From Streptomyces cellulosae (GTDB lineage: Bacteria; Actinomycetota; Actinomycetes; Streptomycetales; Streptomycetaceae), in assembly GCA_014655195.1 (NCBI GenBank), contig BNBH01000004.1, positions 248,001-312,000 on the forward strand: a stretch of 64,000 bases of DNA. Direction: 5' to 3'. Below the pieces are notes generated by a model. It worked only from the letters and a program-made list of their open reading frames with translations. It was not told where the DNA came from and ran no database searches. Positions 22,169 to 29,737 of the stretch are shown here, one piece after another. Position numbers and translations under genes: made by a program. Each line of letters opens with the position of its first letter. Positions within the stretch are counted from its first letter, which is position 1.

Positions 22169-22198
22169 CCCCAGGTCAGCGACCTGGGGTTTGTTCTT
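22169..22198 (+). terminator. tRNA-type terminator after attachment copy 2
   Basis: CCCCAGGTC (22169-22177), AGC loop, GACCTGGGG (22181-22189), then TTTGTTCTT. This is probably the original chromosomal terminator of the tRNA gene. The next 240 bp show nothing further. Confidence 0.75.
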
Positions 22199-22437
22199 CG
22201 TCTCTGACTCTTCGGTGCTTTTCGTACCCTCGTGCACTCGAAGATGGGGCACACGGAGGGAACGGGTGCTCAATTGAGGCCCGTCAACCACTGCTCCTCA
22301 CGCCAGTGCACACCGCTGACCTGCGGTTTCACGTCAAGCTATGCAAGAACGAACGGGAGAGCCCTCAGCCTGATGTTCCCCGGAAAACGCTGCCGGACGG
22401 TGCGTCGCATGCACCGCACACAAAGCTTTCGGGCCGG

Positions 22438-22788
22438 CTACGCCGCCGCACTGCCCTGATCACCACTTGCCGGCATCCGCAGCGTGTGATCACCGAAGTC
22501 GGCAACCAAGTCCAACCTGCCACCGAGCGCTTCGACGTAACGTGCGATGACATCGAGAGTGGCGCCCTCGCCGTGCTCGATCTGGGACACGCGAGCGATG
22601 CTCACACCCATACGGGCAGCCACATCCCTCTGGGCCAGCCCGTACTGCTTGCGCGTCTCAGCGAGTTGATGACCACGGGCTTCCGCCAGCAGTCGACGTG
22701 AACCGGCTTCCACCTCAGCGGGATCCACACCGGCCGAGTACAGCTCCTGCTCCAGAGTCTCCCAGTCCTGCGGGGTCTTCTTGGGCAT
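22438..22788 (-). CDS. higA: HigA-type antitoxin (XRE helix-turn-helix)
   Basis: 116 aa. The helix-turn-helix is at about residues 43-98 (ETRKQYGLAQRDVAARMGVS, IARVSQIEHGEGATLDVIAR, YVEALGGRLDLVADFGD). The N-terminal 40 residues form the helical extension found in antitoxins of this group. It lies 9 bp after the toxin gene, the normal HigBA order. Antitoxins of this kind bind the toxin and repress the operon. Confidence 0.88.
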   Translation of the reverse strand: MPKKTPQDWETLEQELYSAGVDPAEVEAGSRRLLAEARGHQLAETRKQYGLAQRDVAARMGVSIARVSQIEHGEGATLDVIARYVEALGGRLDLVADFGDHTLRMPASGDQGSAAA

Positions 22789-22797
22789 GCTTACTCC

Positions 22798-23019
22798 TCA
22801 GTCCTCCGTGTCACCGGTGTAGTCGCGGTAGAGCTGTTCAGCCAGAGGAATGCTGTCGCGGTACCAGCGCTCCCAGTTTCCTGCCTTGTCTCCCCCGAGG
22901 AGTAGCAGGGCTGAACGAGTCGGATCAAAGGCGAAGATGATCCGGATCTCGGACCGGCCACCTGACCCCGGCCTCAGCTCCTTGAGGTGATGCAGTTCCG
23001 ATCCCTTCAGCCGGTCCAC
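22798..23019 (-). CDS. higB: HigB/RelE-type toxin, N-terminally truncated
   Basis: 73 aa if started at GTG 23019. The sequence VDRLKGSELHHLKELRPGSG, RSEIRIIFAFDPTRSALLLL and GDKAGNWERWYRDSIPLAEQ is the C-terminal two thirds of HigB-type mRNA interferases. In-frame residues QAVVALRDAGPTLGRPL continue upstream to a stop near 23065, but the first 30-40 residues of the family are absent. There is no ribosome site. The toxin has probably lost its N-terminal helices through a deletion next to the dehydrogenase gene, leaving HigA as an orphan regulator. Confidence 0.75.
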   Translation of the reverse strand: MDRLKGSELHHLKELRPGSGGRSEIRIIFAFDPTRSALLLLGGDKAGNWERWYRDSIPLAEQLYRDYTGDTED

Positions 23020-23121
23020 GAGGGGACGCCCCAGGGTGGGGCCTGCGTCACGCAGAGCGACAACGGCCTGGGGTCACGGCCGCTGCGGGGTGAGCGTCCC
23101 CGCAGCGCATCGGTGCTTCCC

Positions 23122-24297
23122 TCAGGGCGTGAGAACGACCTTCTCGCAGTGGTCCTTCTTGTTCTTGAACAGGTCGTAGCCGGTCGGTGCCTCGGTCAGG
23201 GGCAGCCGGTGGGTGATGATCCGGGTGGGGTCGATCTTGCCCTGCTCGATCATGCCCAGCAGCGGTCGCATGTACCTCTGCACGTGGCACTGGCCGGTCC
23301 GCAGGGTCAGTGACCTGTTCATCCAGGCACCCGCCGGGAACTTGTCGATCATCCCGCCGTAGACGCCGACGACCGAGACCACGCCGCCGCTCCGGCAGGA
23401 CATGATGGCCTGGCGCAGGGCGTGCGGCCGGTCGGTCTCGGAGCGGACCGCCTGCTTGGCACGGTCGTAGAACTGGACGTGGGAGGCGCCGTGTGTGGCC
23501 TCCATGCCGACCGCGTCGATGCACTTGTCGGGGCCGCGGCCGCCGGTGAGTTCGAGCAGGGCGGACCGTACGTCGGTGTCCTCGAAATCGATGGTGGTGT
23601 AGCCCTGGGCGGCGGCCATGTCGAGGCGGTAGGTCTCCCTGTCGATGGCGATGACCTTTTCCGCTCCCAGGACCCGGGCGCTGTCCATGGCGAACTGGCC
23701 GACCGGCCCGGCGCCCCAGACGGCGACGACGTCGCCTTGCTCGATGTCGCACATGTCGGCGCCCATGTAACCGGTCGGCAGGATGTCGGACAGGAAGAGC
23801 ACCTGCTCGTCGGTCAGGTCCGACTCGATCTTGAGGGCGTTGGTGTCGGCGAGCACCACCCGCGCGTACTCGGCCTGGCCGCCGGCGAAGCCGCCGGTGA
23901 GATGCGAGTACCCGTAGATGCCGCAGGTGGGATGACCGAACATCTTCTCCGAGATGCCCGCGTTGGGGTTGCTGTTCTCGCAGCACGAATACAGCTCCGC
24001 GCGGCAGGACGCACAAGCGCCGCAGGCGATGGGGAAGGGCACCACGACCCGGTCGCCGACGCGCACTGTGCCGTCGCTGATGCCGGGGCCGACCTCGACG
24101 ACTTCCCCCATGAACTCATGGCCCAGGATGTCGCCCTTCTCCATGGTGGGCACGTAGCCGTCGACCAGATGGAGGTCGGAGCCGCAGATCGCCGTCGAGG
24201 TGATTTTCACGATGGCGTCGCGGCTGTTCAGGATCGAGGGGTCGGGGACGTCCTGCACCTCGACCGTGTTGCGTCCCGTCCAGCAGGTGGCCTTCAT
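23122..24297 (-). CDS. Zinc-dependent dehydrogenase, glutathione-independent formaldehyde dehydrogenase-like
   Basis: 391 aa MDR-family enzyme. The catalytic zinc ligands are in AICGSDLHLVDG and GDILGHEFMGEV, the structural zinc cysteines in CGACASCRAELYSCC, and the NAD-binding motif is WGAGPVGQF (about residue 194). The insertions (GISEKMFGHPTCGIYGYSHL, TDEQVLFLSDILPTGYMGAD) are typical of formaldehyde-dismutase/FdhA-like enzymes. It probably oxidises formaldehyde or another small alcohol or aldehyde with NAD. Its start overlaps the stop of the SRPBCC gene upstream (ATGA), so the two form one operon. Confidence 0.88.
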   Translation of the reverse strand: MKATCWTGRNTVEVQDVPDPSILNSRDAIVKITSTAICGSDLHLVDGYVPTMEKGDILGHEFMGEVVEVGPGISDGTVRVGDRVVVPFPIACGACASCRAELYSCCENSNPNAGISEKMFGHPTCGIYGYSHLTGGFAGGQAEYARVVLADTNALKIESDLTDEQVLFLSDILPTGYMGADMCDIEQGDVVAVWGAGPVGQFAMDSARVLGAEKVIAIDRETYRLDMAAAQGYTTIDFEDTDVRSALLELTGGRGPDKCIDAVGMEATHGASHVQFYDRAKQAVRSETDRPHALRQAIMSCRSGGVVSVVGVYGGMIDKFPAGAWMNRSLTLRTGQCHVQRYMRPLLGMIEQGKIDPTRIITHRLPLTEAPTGYDLFKNKKDHCEKVVLTP

Positions 24298-25232
24298 GCC
24301 AGGGCCTCCTTCAGTTCGTCCTCGGTCAGCGGCCGGGCAGGGTGCTGCGGGAACTCGCCCCGGGCGCGCTTGCCGCCGGGTGCGCCCTCGGAGCGGACGA
24401 CCTCACCGATCTCCGCAACCTGCTTGAAGCGGCGAAGGTCGTCGTCCAGTTGCTGGTGCGGCTCCTCGCCGAAGTAGCGCGCCGCCGCCTTGCCCAGCGG
24501 TCCCCCAGGCAGTTCGTAGCGCAGGGACACCCGTATCTCCGTGCCCTGGCCACCGGGGGCCGGCACGAAACGGGCTTCGCCGGAGTTGTCGATGTCGGCA
24601 TCGCCCACCGACCGCCACGCGATCAGTTGGCCGGGGACGTCCTGGGTGATCTCGGCGTCCCATTCGACTGTCCTGCCGAACGGTGCACTGGCCTGCCAGT
24701 GACTGGTGCGGGGGCCGGTCACGTGCACCTCGTCCAGATGCGCCATGAAGTCCGGGAGGCGCTCCAGGTCCTTCCAGAGGGTGTACGCCTCCTCCGGGGA
24801 TCGGGTGACGGTGGTGGCCGCGGTCAGTTCCATGGGGGTGCTCCTACGGGTGCGGGTCACAGCCGCATAGACGTCCGTGGCGGTGATGGCGGTGACCGCG
24901 GCCGTCGCGGCGACGGTGCGTCCGAGGCCGCGACCGTTGTGGTTCTTCAAGGCCCGGGCGAGCATCGTCAGATCCATGAGGTCGCCGCCGACACGGCCCC
25001 AGAGCCAGACGGGATGCGGCCGTCCCAGCAGCCCGGTCGCCGCCGCGAGTTCGCGCACGCCGACTGCGGTCGTGGCCGACCGGTGCCGGGGGGCGTCGCC
25101 CACGCCCAGGGCCCGCGCGAAGCCCGCCGGGGCGGCGACCTGGGGCACGCCCAGGAGCGCGCTGGCCCAGCCGAGGCCGCGTACGAGCGGATCGTTTCGC
25201 AGGCGGGAGGTGGAGCGGGTGTCTGCTGTCAT
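24294..25232 (-). CDS. SRPBCC/polyketide-cyclase-like protein with N-terminal hydrophobic domain
   Basis: 312 aa. Residues 1-130 contain hydrophobic, Ala-rich stretches (LGWASALLGVPQVAAPAGFA, TVAATAAVTAITATDVYAAV). Residues 133-285 form a SRPBCC (START-like) domain: TRSPEEAYTLWKDLERLPDF, MAHLDEVHVTGPRTSHW, WDAEITQDVPGQLIAWRSVG. The tail RYFGEEPHQQLDDDLRRFKQ is conserved in this group. Such proteins are often paired with formaldehyde-dehydrogenase-like enzymes in Streptomyces, as here by ATGA overlap. The ligand is unknown. Confidence 0.85.
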   Translation of the reverse strand: MTADTRSTSRLRNDPLVRGLGWASALLGVPQVAAPAGFARALGVGDAPRHRSATTAVGVRELAAATGLLGRPHPVWLWGRVGGDLMDLTMLARALKNHNGRGLGRTVAATAAVTAITATDVYAAVTRTRRSTPMELTAATTVTRSPEEAYTLWKDLERLPDFMAHLDEVHVTGPRTSHWQASAPFGRTVEWDAEITQDVPGQLIAWRSVGDADIDNSGEARFVPAPGGQGTEIRVSLRYELPGGPLGKAAARYFGEEPHQQLDDDLRRFKQVAEIGEVVRSEGAPGGKRARGEFPQHPARPLTEDELKEALA

Positions 25233-25410
25233 CAGTGCTCCTCACGTGCGCGGAGGGTGACCGGGAGACGAGCCACTTCGGACGGGAGGACCCGTGGTGG
25301 ACGGCTCCGCAATGTCCGTGTCCGCGTGATCCGCATCCCCGGCAGCCTGCCGCCGCCGAAGGAGGCCCGCCCGGCCCCGGGCCGGAACCGGGCCGGATAC
25401 CGGTCGTCGC

Positions 25411-25620
25411 TTACTTCCTGTCGCCGTTGCTGTGTCCGTCGGGGGTACAGCACCACCTTCGTCCAGCCCTCGTCACGGGCGCCGAAGTGTTCGTAGGCGG
25501 TGGGGCCTCGTCCAGGTCCAGCTCGGGGGAGACGATGAAGCTCGGCGTCGCCTTCTCGCCGGCCATCAGGTCCCGCAGCGCCCGGTTGTACTTCCTGCCG
25601 GCGCCTGGCCGGTTCCCATG
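25411..25620 (-). pseudogene. C-terminal remnant of a second formaldehyde-dehydrogenase-like enzyme
   Basis: One frame reads KYNRALRDLMAGEKATPSFI and VSPELDLDEAP; the next reads TAYEHFGARDEGWTKVVLYP. Together they form the familiar end of an FdhA-like dehydrogenase, broken by a frameshift near 25500. Nothing of the N-terminal 300 residues is present. It probably derives from a duplication or replacement next to the intact gene at 23122. Confidence 0.75.
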
Positions 25621-25658
25621 TGCGGGCCCTTGAACCACTGTGCGGGCCCTTGAACCAC
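25619..25658. repeat. 20-bp tandem duplication
   Basis: TGTGCGGGCCCTTGAACCAC at 25619-25638 is repeated exactly at 25639-25658. It lies at the broken end of the dehydrogenase remnant. Confidence 0.85.
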
Positions 25659-25762
25659 GTCATTCCGGTTCTTTCACCCGGTCCGCCGGACGAAGCCTCG
25701 GTGCTCCGGCGGCGTGCGGTGCGGGTCCCCACCAACGGACGGCCGAAACAGTCACTCATCGT

Positions 25763-25903
25763 GTGGATCAACCGCATATTCCCGACCGCCTCATGGTCCG
25801 CTGGGCCGCCGAGGAGGGCGAGCGGCTCGGGCAGGACGTCGGCGCAGACGAGATCGAGCGCCGGCTGTTCGACTCGGCCCGGACCTGCGCGGGACGCCCC
25901 TGA
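25763..25903 (+). CDS. Possible small protein, 46 aa
   Basis: This frame ends with MVRWAAEEGERLGQDVGADE and IERRLFDSARTCAGRP and has Streptomyces-like third positions, but there is no ribosome site and no relative that I recognise. It may be a leftover of a larger gene. The rest of 25233-25947 holds only the dehydrogenase remnant and the 20-bp repeat. Confidence 0.35.
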   Translation: MDQPHIPDRLMVRWAAEEGERLGQDVGADEIERRLFDSARTCAGRP

Positions 25904-25947
25904 GCGGATATCACCATCTAGGTTGAAGGACCGCCGCATATCGGATC

Positions 25948-27846
25948 ATGCTGTGCGCCATGAGTCTCGTCTCCCCTCTTCCCGATGTGCCCGTCACGGG
26001 CGAGTACGCCTACGACTGGGCCCTGGTCGACGTGGAGACCTCGGGGCTCGTGCCGCGGCGGGACCGGGTGCTGTCCGTCGCCGTGATCACGATGGGACCC
26101 GACGGTGAGCAGACCGGGGAGTTCTCGACGCTCGTCAATCCCGGGTGCGACCCGGGTCCTGTGGACGTGCACGGACTCACCCCCGAGCTGCTGCAGGGCG
26201 CGCCCGCCTTCGACCAGGTGGCCGGGCGGATCGGGGCGATGCTCCAGGACCGGGTGCTCGTCGCCCACAACGCCCAGTTCGACTACGACTTCCTCGCCCA
26301 CGAGTTCGCCCGTGCACGGATGTGGCTCCCGGTGTCGAAGCGGCTGTGCACCGTCGCCCTGAACCGCCAGGTGGACCCGCCCACCGACGACATGAAGCTC
26401 GGCACCCTCGCCGCCCACTACGGCATCCCCCGGCAGCGCGCCCACGACGCACTCGACGACACCCGCGTGCTCGCCGGCGTGCTGCGGGCCTCCCTGCGTG
26501 AAGCGGCTCGGCTCGACCTCCCTCTGCCGCTGGTGACCTGCCCGCCCCGCGCCGAGTCCCAGTTCACCCCCAGCCCGCCGAAGACGCCCTGCGCCTACCG
26601 CAACCCGGGCCGTCTCACGCCCGGCGGACCCCTCCGGCAGGGGATGAAGGTCGCCATCACCGGTGAGACCGCCCACGCGCGCGCCGAGCTGGTCGGGCGG
26701 GCCGTCGCCGCCGGGCTGAACATGATGACCTCCGTCAGCCGGCACACCAGTGTGCTGGTCACCAACGACCCGACCTCCACCTCGGCCAAGGCCCGACGCG
26801 CCCTCGCCGAAGGCGTGCCCGTCATCGACGAGCCGACCTTCCTCCGGCTGCTCGACGACGTACGGCCGGGGGACGTGCACGAGGCTTCGGCCGCGCGTTC
26901 CGCCCCGCGGGGAGACCAGGGCTCGGTCACGGAAGCGGTGCCCGCCTCCGACAAGGCCGCCGCCCCTGAAAAGGCCGCCGCGCCGGAACCCGTGGCGGCC
27001 GTCCCCTCACCCCGCCGCCCGCAGCCCTCCGCCCGCGCCGCGGACAAGCCCCTCGCCGGGCATCGGGTGCTCGTGCTCGGCGGTGTCCACGCCGACGCCG
27101 TCGCCGCCCGCGTCCGGGTCGTCGAGCTGGGCGGGTCCTCTGCCATCAACCTCTCCGCCAGCGTGACCGACGTCGTACTCCTCCCGGGCGGGGAGAAGGA
27201 CCGCCGTATGAAGCGCATCAACGCCCTCGAACTCCCTGTGCGCGAGCCGCACTGGCTGGACGCACCCACCACAGCGGACCGGTCCCCGTCGGCCTCCCGG
27301 AAGCAGGACCCGCAGGTGCTGCCGAGGGGCGGTGTCGTCGATCTGCCCATGCCGCACGGCGGCCCCGCGCCGGAGTGGTGCGTCACCGCCGGCTGGGCCC
27401 CGCAGTCCGACTGCGAGATCGACGTGGTCGCCTTCCTCCTCGACGAGGACGAACAGGTCGCCTTCGACGAGGACTTCGTGTTCTACGGAGCCCCCGAGAA
27501 CCCCGCCGGCACGGTGCGTCTGCTCACCGGTGGGCCCGCCGAGCAGACCATCGCCCTGAACCTGGCGTCCCTCCCGCCCGCGACGCGGAAGATCGTCGTC
27601 GCCGCCGCCATCGACGGTGCCGCCACCTTCGGCACGGTCGGCGCGATCCAGATCGGCGCGGCACCCGGCAGCAGCGGGGCGCCCGTGGCCCGGGCCACCC
27701 TGGACGCCGCCACCACCGAACGCACCTTGCTCCTCGCCGAGATCTATCGCCGTGGCCCGCTGTGGCGTCTCCGGGCCGTCGGGCAGGGCTACGACCACGG
27801 GCTCGACGCCCTCGCCCGCGGGTACGGGGTGGACGTTGCCGGCTGA
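25948..27846 (+). CDS. DEDDh exonuclease - BRCT - BRCT - TerD fusion protein
   Basis: 632 aa (ATG 25948; ATG 25960 also possible). Residues 24-190 are a DnaQ-like 3'-5' exonuclease with motifs VDVETSG, HNAQFDYDF and HDALDDTR. Two BRCT-like modules follow, at about 225-305 (GMKVAITGETAHARAELVGR, HTSVLVTNDPTSTSAKARRA) and about 365-440 (AGHRVLVLGGVHADAVAARV, TDVVLLPGGEKDRRMKRINA), with an Ala/Pro linker between. Residues 470-632 are a TerD domain (CEIDVVAFLLDEDEQVAFDE, DFVFYGAPENPAGTVRLLTG), probably Ca-binding. The combination links nucleic-acid processing with the tellurite/stress module and suggests a damage-response nuclease. Confidence 0.88.
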   Translation: MLCAMSLVSPLPDVPVTGEYAYDWALVDVETSGLVPRRDRVLSVAVITMGPDGEQTGEFSTLVNPGCDPGPVDVHGLTPELLQGAPAFDQVAGRIGAMLQDRVLVAHNAQFDYDFLAHEFARARMWLPVSKRLCTVALNRQVDPPTDDMKLGTLAAHYGIPRQRAHDALDDTRVLAGVLRASLREAARLDLPLPLVTCPPRAESQFTPSPPKTPCAYRNPGRLTPGGPLRQGMKVAITGETAHARAELVGRAVAAGLNMMTSVSRHTSVLVTNDPTSTSAKARRALAEGVPVIDEPTFLRLLDDVRPGDVHEASAARSAPRGDQGSVTEAVPASDKAAAPEKAAAPEPVAAVPSPRRPQPSARAADKPLAGHRVLVLGGVHADAVAARVRVVELGGSSAINLSASVTDVVLLPGGEKDRRMKRINALELPVREPHWLDAPTTADRSPSASRKQDPQVLPRGGVVDLPMPHGGPAPEWCVTAGWAPQSDCEIDVVAFLLDEDEQVAFDEDFVFYGAPENPAGTVRLLTGGPAEQTIALNLASLPPATRKIVVAAAIDGAATFGTVGAIQIGAAPGSSGAPVARATLDAATTERTLLLAEIYRRGPLWRLRAVGQGYDHGLDALARGYGVDVAG

Positions 27847-27927
27847 GCGTCGTGGCCACGCCCGCAGGTACGTCAGTACCGTCGGCACCCGGCGGTGCGT
27901 CCGGCTGACCACATGGGGGGGTGAGCG

Positions 27928-28188
27928 GTGGGGACGGCGTTCTCGACCGTGGTGCTGGCTGGAGCCGTGGCTGTGTTCACGCTGTGGACAGCATGCGCGG
28001 TGCTGGGCCTTCACGGTCTCTTGCTGGGCCGTGTGCCAGGCCGGTGGCTGCAACGCAGTGTGCGGCAGCCGAGGGTATGGGGAGCCGGTGCGTTGCTGGT
28101 TGCGCTCAGCGGACTCAACCACCCGACCGTCACAGTCATCGGCGTAGGTCTCATCGCCCTCGGGCACGTCATGAAGCCGAGCCGCTGA
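27928..28188 (+). CDS. Small membrane protein, 86 aa
   Basis: GTG 27928 behind GGGGGGTGAG. Two clear membrane helices: STVVLAGAVAVFTLWTACAV and GAGALLVALSGLNHPTVTVI extending to GVGLIALG. No known family. It is followed by a strong hairpin. Confidence 0.65.
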   Translation: MGTAFSTVVLAGAVAVFTLWTACAVLGLHGLLLGRVPGRWLQRSVRQPRVWGAGALLVALSGLNHPTVTVIGVGLIALGHVMKPSR

Positions 28189-28230
28189 TCAAGGGGGACC
28201 GAGTCCCGGTCGTCCGGCAGATGGTGGCAC

Positions 28231-28265
28231 GAGGGGCCGGCCCGTAGGTGCTGGGCCGGCCCCTC
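28231..28265. terminator. Bidirectional 13-bp hairpin terminator
   Basis: GAGGGGCCGGCCC at 28231-28243 pairs perfectly with 28253-28265 around a 9-nt loop, between the convergent genes ending at 28188 and 28284. Confidence 0.8.
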
Positions 28266-28283
28266 CGGGCCCTCGGTGTGCCG

Positions 28284-28787
28284 TCAGCCGTGGTACTTGA
28301 TGTACCCGTTGCCGTCCTTGTCGTGCGCCTTCTTCGTGTAGGCGTGGATGTCGGAGGGCGAGCCGCCCGGCTTGTAGAGGTAGATCGTGTCCTTGTCGTT
28401 GTTCCACATGAAGTTGCAGTTCTGGCGGTACACGACGTTCTTGCCGTCGGAGTCGGTGCCCCGGCCGCCGCGCAGGTGGACGTAGTCACCCGGCTCGAGG
28501 ATGTGGTTCGACCTGAAGACGAAGGTGTTGCCGGCCTTGTCCTTGACCTTGTAGCCCTTCAGGTTGATCTTCGACTTCTTCGAGTAGTTCTTGATCGTCA
28601 GGTACTCGTTCTTCGTGTTCCCGCCGGGGCACTTGTTGGAGTCCCGTCCCGGGGCGTCGTACTGAATGCCCTTGATCTTGAGCGCCGAGGAGTACTCGGC
28701 GGCGTGCGCCGGTATCGCCGCGGTCAGCGCGAGCGCGGCGACGGCGGTGGTGGTCGCGGCAGCGGTCAGGGTGCGCCGGATGAGCAT
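28284..28787 (-). CDS. Secreted lamin-tail-domain (LTD) protein
   Basis: 167 aa. A Sec signal peptide (MLIRRTLTAAATTTAVAALA, cleavage after PAHA near residue 29) precedes a lamin-tail fold: IKGIQYDAPGRDSNKCPGGN, NEYLTIKNYSKKSKINLKGY, HILEPGDYVHLRGGRGTDSD, NNDKDTIYLYKPGGS. Two cysteines may form a disulphide. Extracellular LTD proteins in Streptomyces are of unknown function, often linked to nuclease or surface binding. It stands alone, with its own promoter region upstream. Confidence 0.85.
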   Translation of the reverse strand: MLIRRTLTAAATTTAVAALALTAAIPAHAAEYSSALKIKGIQYDAPGRDSNKCPGGNTKNEYLTIKNYSKKSKINLKGYKVKDKAGNTFVFRSNHILEPGDYVHLRGGRGTDSDGKNVVYRQNCNFMWNNDKDTIYLYKPGGSPSDIHAYTKKAHDKDGNGYIKYHG

Positions 28788-28839
28788 GAGGTCCCCCCTC
28801 AGTGGTGCGGATGAAGCATCCGGAGCATACCTAAGATGT

Positions 28840-29064
28840 TCATATGATGATGTTGATGCGAAGAACCTGTGACAGTCGGTCCATGCCGGGCTCGTCCGAC
28901 GGGTCCTCGCCGGACTCACGGCGCACGGCGTCGGCGACCGTCTCGCGCACCTCCGCCTTCGACGGCGTGCGCCCTTGCCCATCCACCGTGCGCGAGAAGA
29001 GCGGCGCGCCCCGAACACGGTTCGCTCTACCGGCCTTGACCGCGTTCTTGCGCTTCAGGGGCAT
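28840..29064 (-). CDS. Hypothetical basic protein, 74 aa
   Basis: Begins MPLKRKNAVKAGRANRVRGA and continues PLFSRTVDGQGRTPSKAEVR, then an acidic helix. Codon use is acceptable, but no ribosome site is clear and no family is recognised. The interval 28788-29191 otherwise shows only AT-rich promoter-like sequence near 28830. Confidence 0.4.
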   Translation of the reverse strand: MPLKRKNAVKAGRANRVRGAPLFSRTVDGQGRTPSKAEVRETVADAVRRESGEDPSDEPGMDRLSQVLRINIII

Positions 29065-29191
29065 GCACCAGAGGTGACCCGTGCACCCCCTCGGAAGGCT
29101 CAGCTGTCGCCTGTGATCGGCGAGGGTGACGAGCCGCCCGGCACACCACATGGCGCCGGACGCCAGCAACGGGCACTGACACCGGGCCGCC

Positions 29192-29737
29192 TCAGCGGTC
29201 GAACGCCCCCGTCTCCGCCCACGGCTTCGCCGGGCACGCCGTCGTCGGGGACGTCAGTGTCCAGCCCGTGCCCGTCACCCGGAGGCGGGGAGTCTCACCC
29301 GAGGGCTGGGGGAAGGGCGTCGCGGCGTAGTGGATCGTGCAGGTCAGTTGGAGGAGCGCCGTGCGGGACACCGGTGTCGGGGTGTCCGGGAGGGTTACCG
29401 TGATCGTGGCGCCGTCCGTCAGCGTCACCGACGGGGCGCCCGCCAGGCGTGGGAGGTCCGTCGTCGCCGACGTCGCCCCCTCCTTCTCGTTCGGGCCCTC
29501 CAGGAGCAGGCGGATCAGGGAAGTCAGGTCGGCCGCGTCGCCTGCCGGGCGCGGGTACGCCGTCAGCTCGCCTTCCGTCAGGAAGAAGAGGGGGACCGTC
29601 GCCGGTTCCGCCGCGGCCTCCGTCGGGGCCGGGCCCGGCATTCCGCTCGCCGGCGAGCCCGCCTCGATGACGTCGGACGTCGGGACTCCGCACCCGGTGA
29701 GCACCAGCAGCAGCGCCGGAGCAGTCAGCCGCCTCAT
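29192..29737 (-). CDS. Lipoprotein (GerMN-like) of a two-component operon
   Basis: 181 aa. Lipoprotein signal MRRLTAPALLLVLTGCG with the lipobox LTGC (Cys about 16). The mature part contains VPLFFLTEGELTAYPRPAGD and LLLEGPNEKEGATSATTDLP, like the GerMN domain found in LpqB-type sensors. Its ATG overlaps the kinase stop (ATGA), so it is the third gene of a regulator-kinase-lipoprotein operon. In similar AfsQ and Cse operons a lipoprotein modulates the kinase at the membrane; that role is inferred here. Confidence 0.82.
   Translation of the reverse strand: MRRLTAPALLLVLTGCGVPTSDVIEAGSPASGMPGPAPTEAAAEPATVPLFFLTEGELTAYPRPAGDAADLTSLIRLLLEGPNEKEGATSATTDLPRLAGAPSVTLTDGATITVTLPDTPTPVSRTALLQLTCTIHYAATPFPQPSGETPRLRVTGTGWTLTSPTTACPAKPWAETGAFDR

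Noticed and set aside
22085..22291. Minus-strand ORF containing MERVTRIELALSAWE
   Set aside because: This is the antisense translation of a tRNA-Gly 3' end, a well-known spurious annotation. It overlaps attachment copy 2 and its terminator.
22890..22910. GAGGAGTAG match to the DUF5994 promoter-like motif
   Set aside because: It lies inside the HigB coding sequence, lacks the TCTGAGGA extension and faces no DUF5994 gene.
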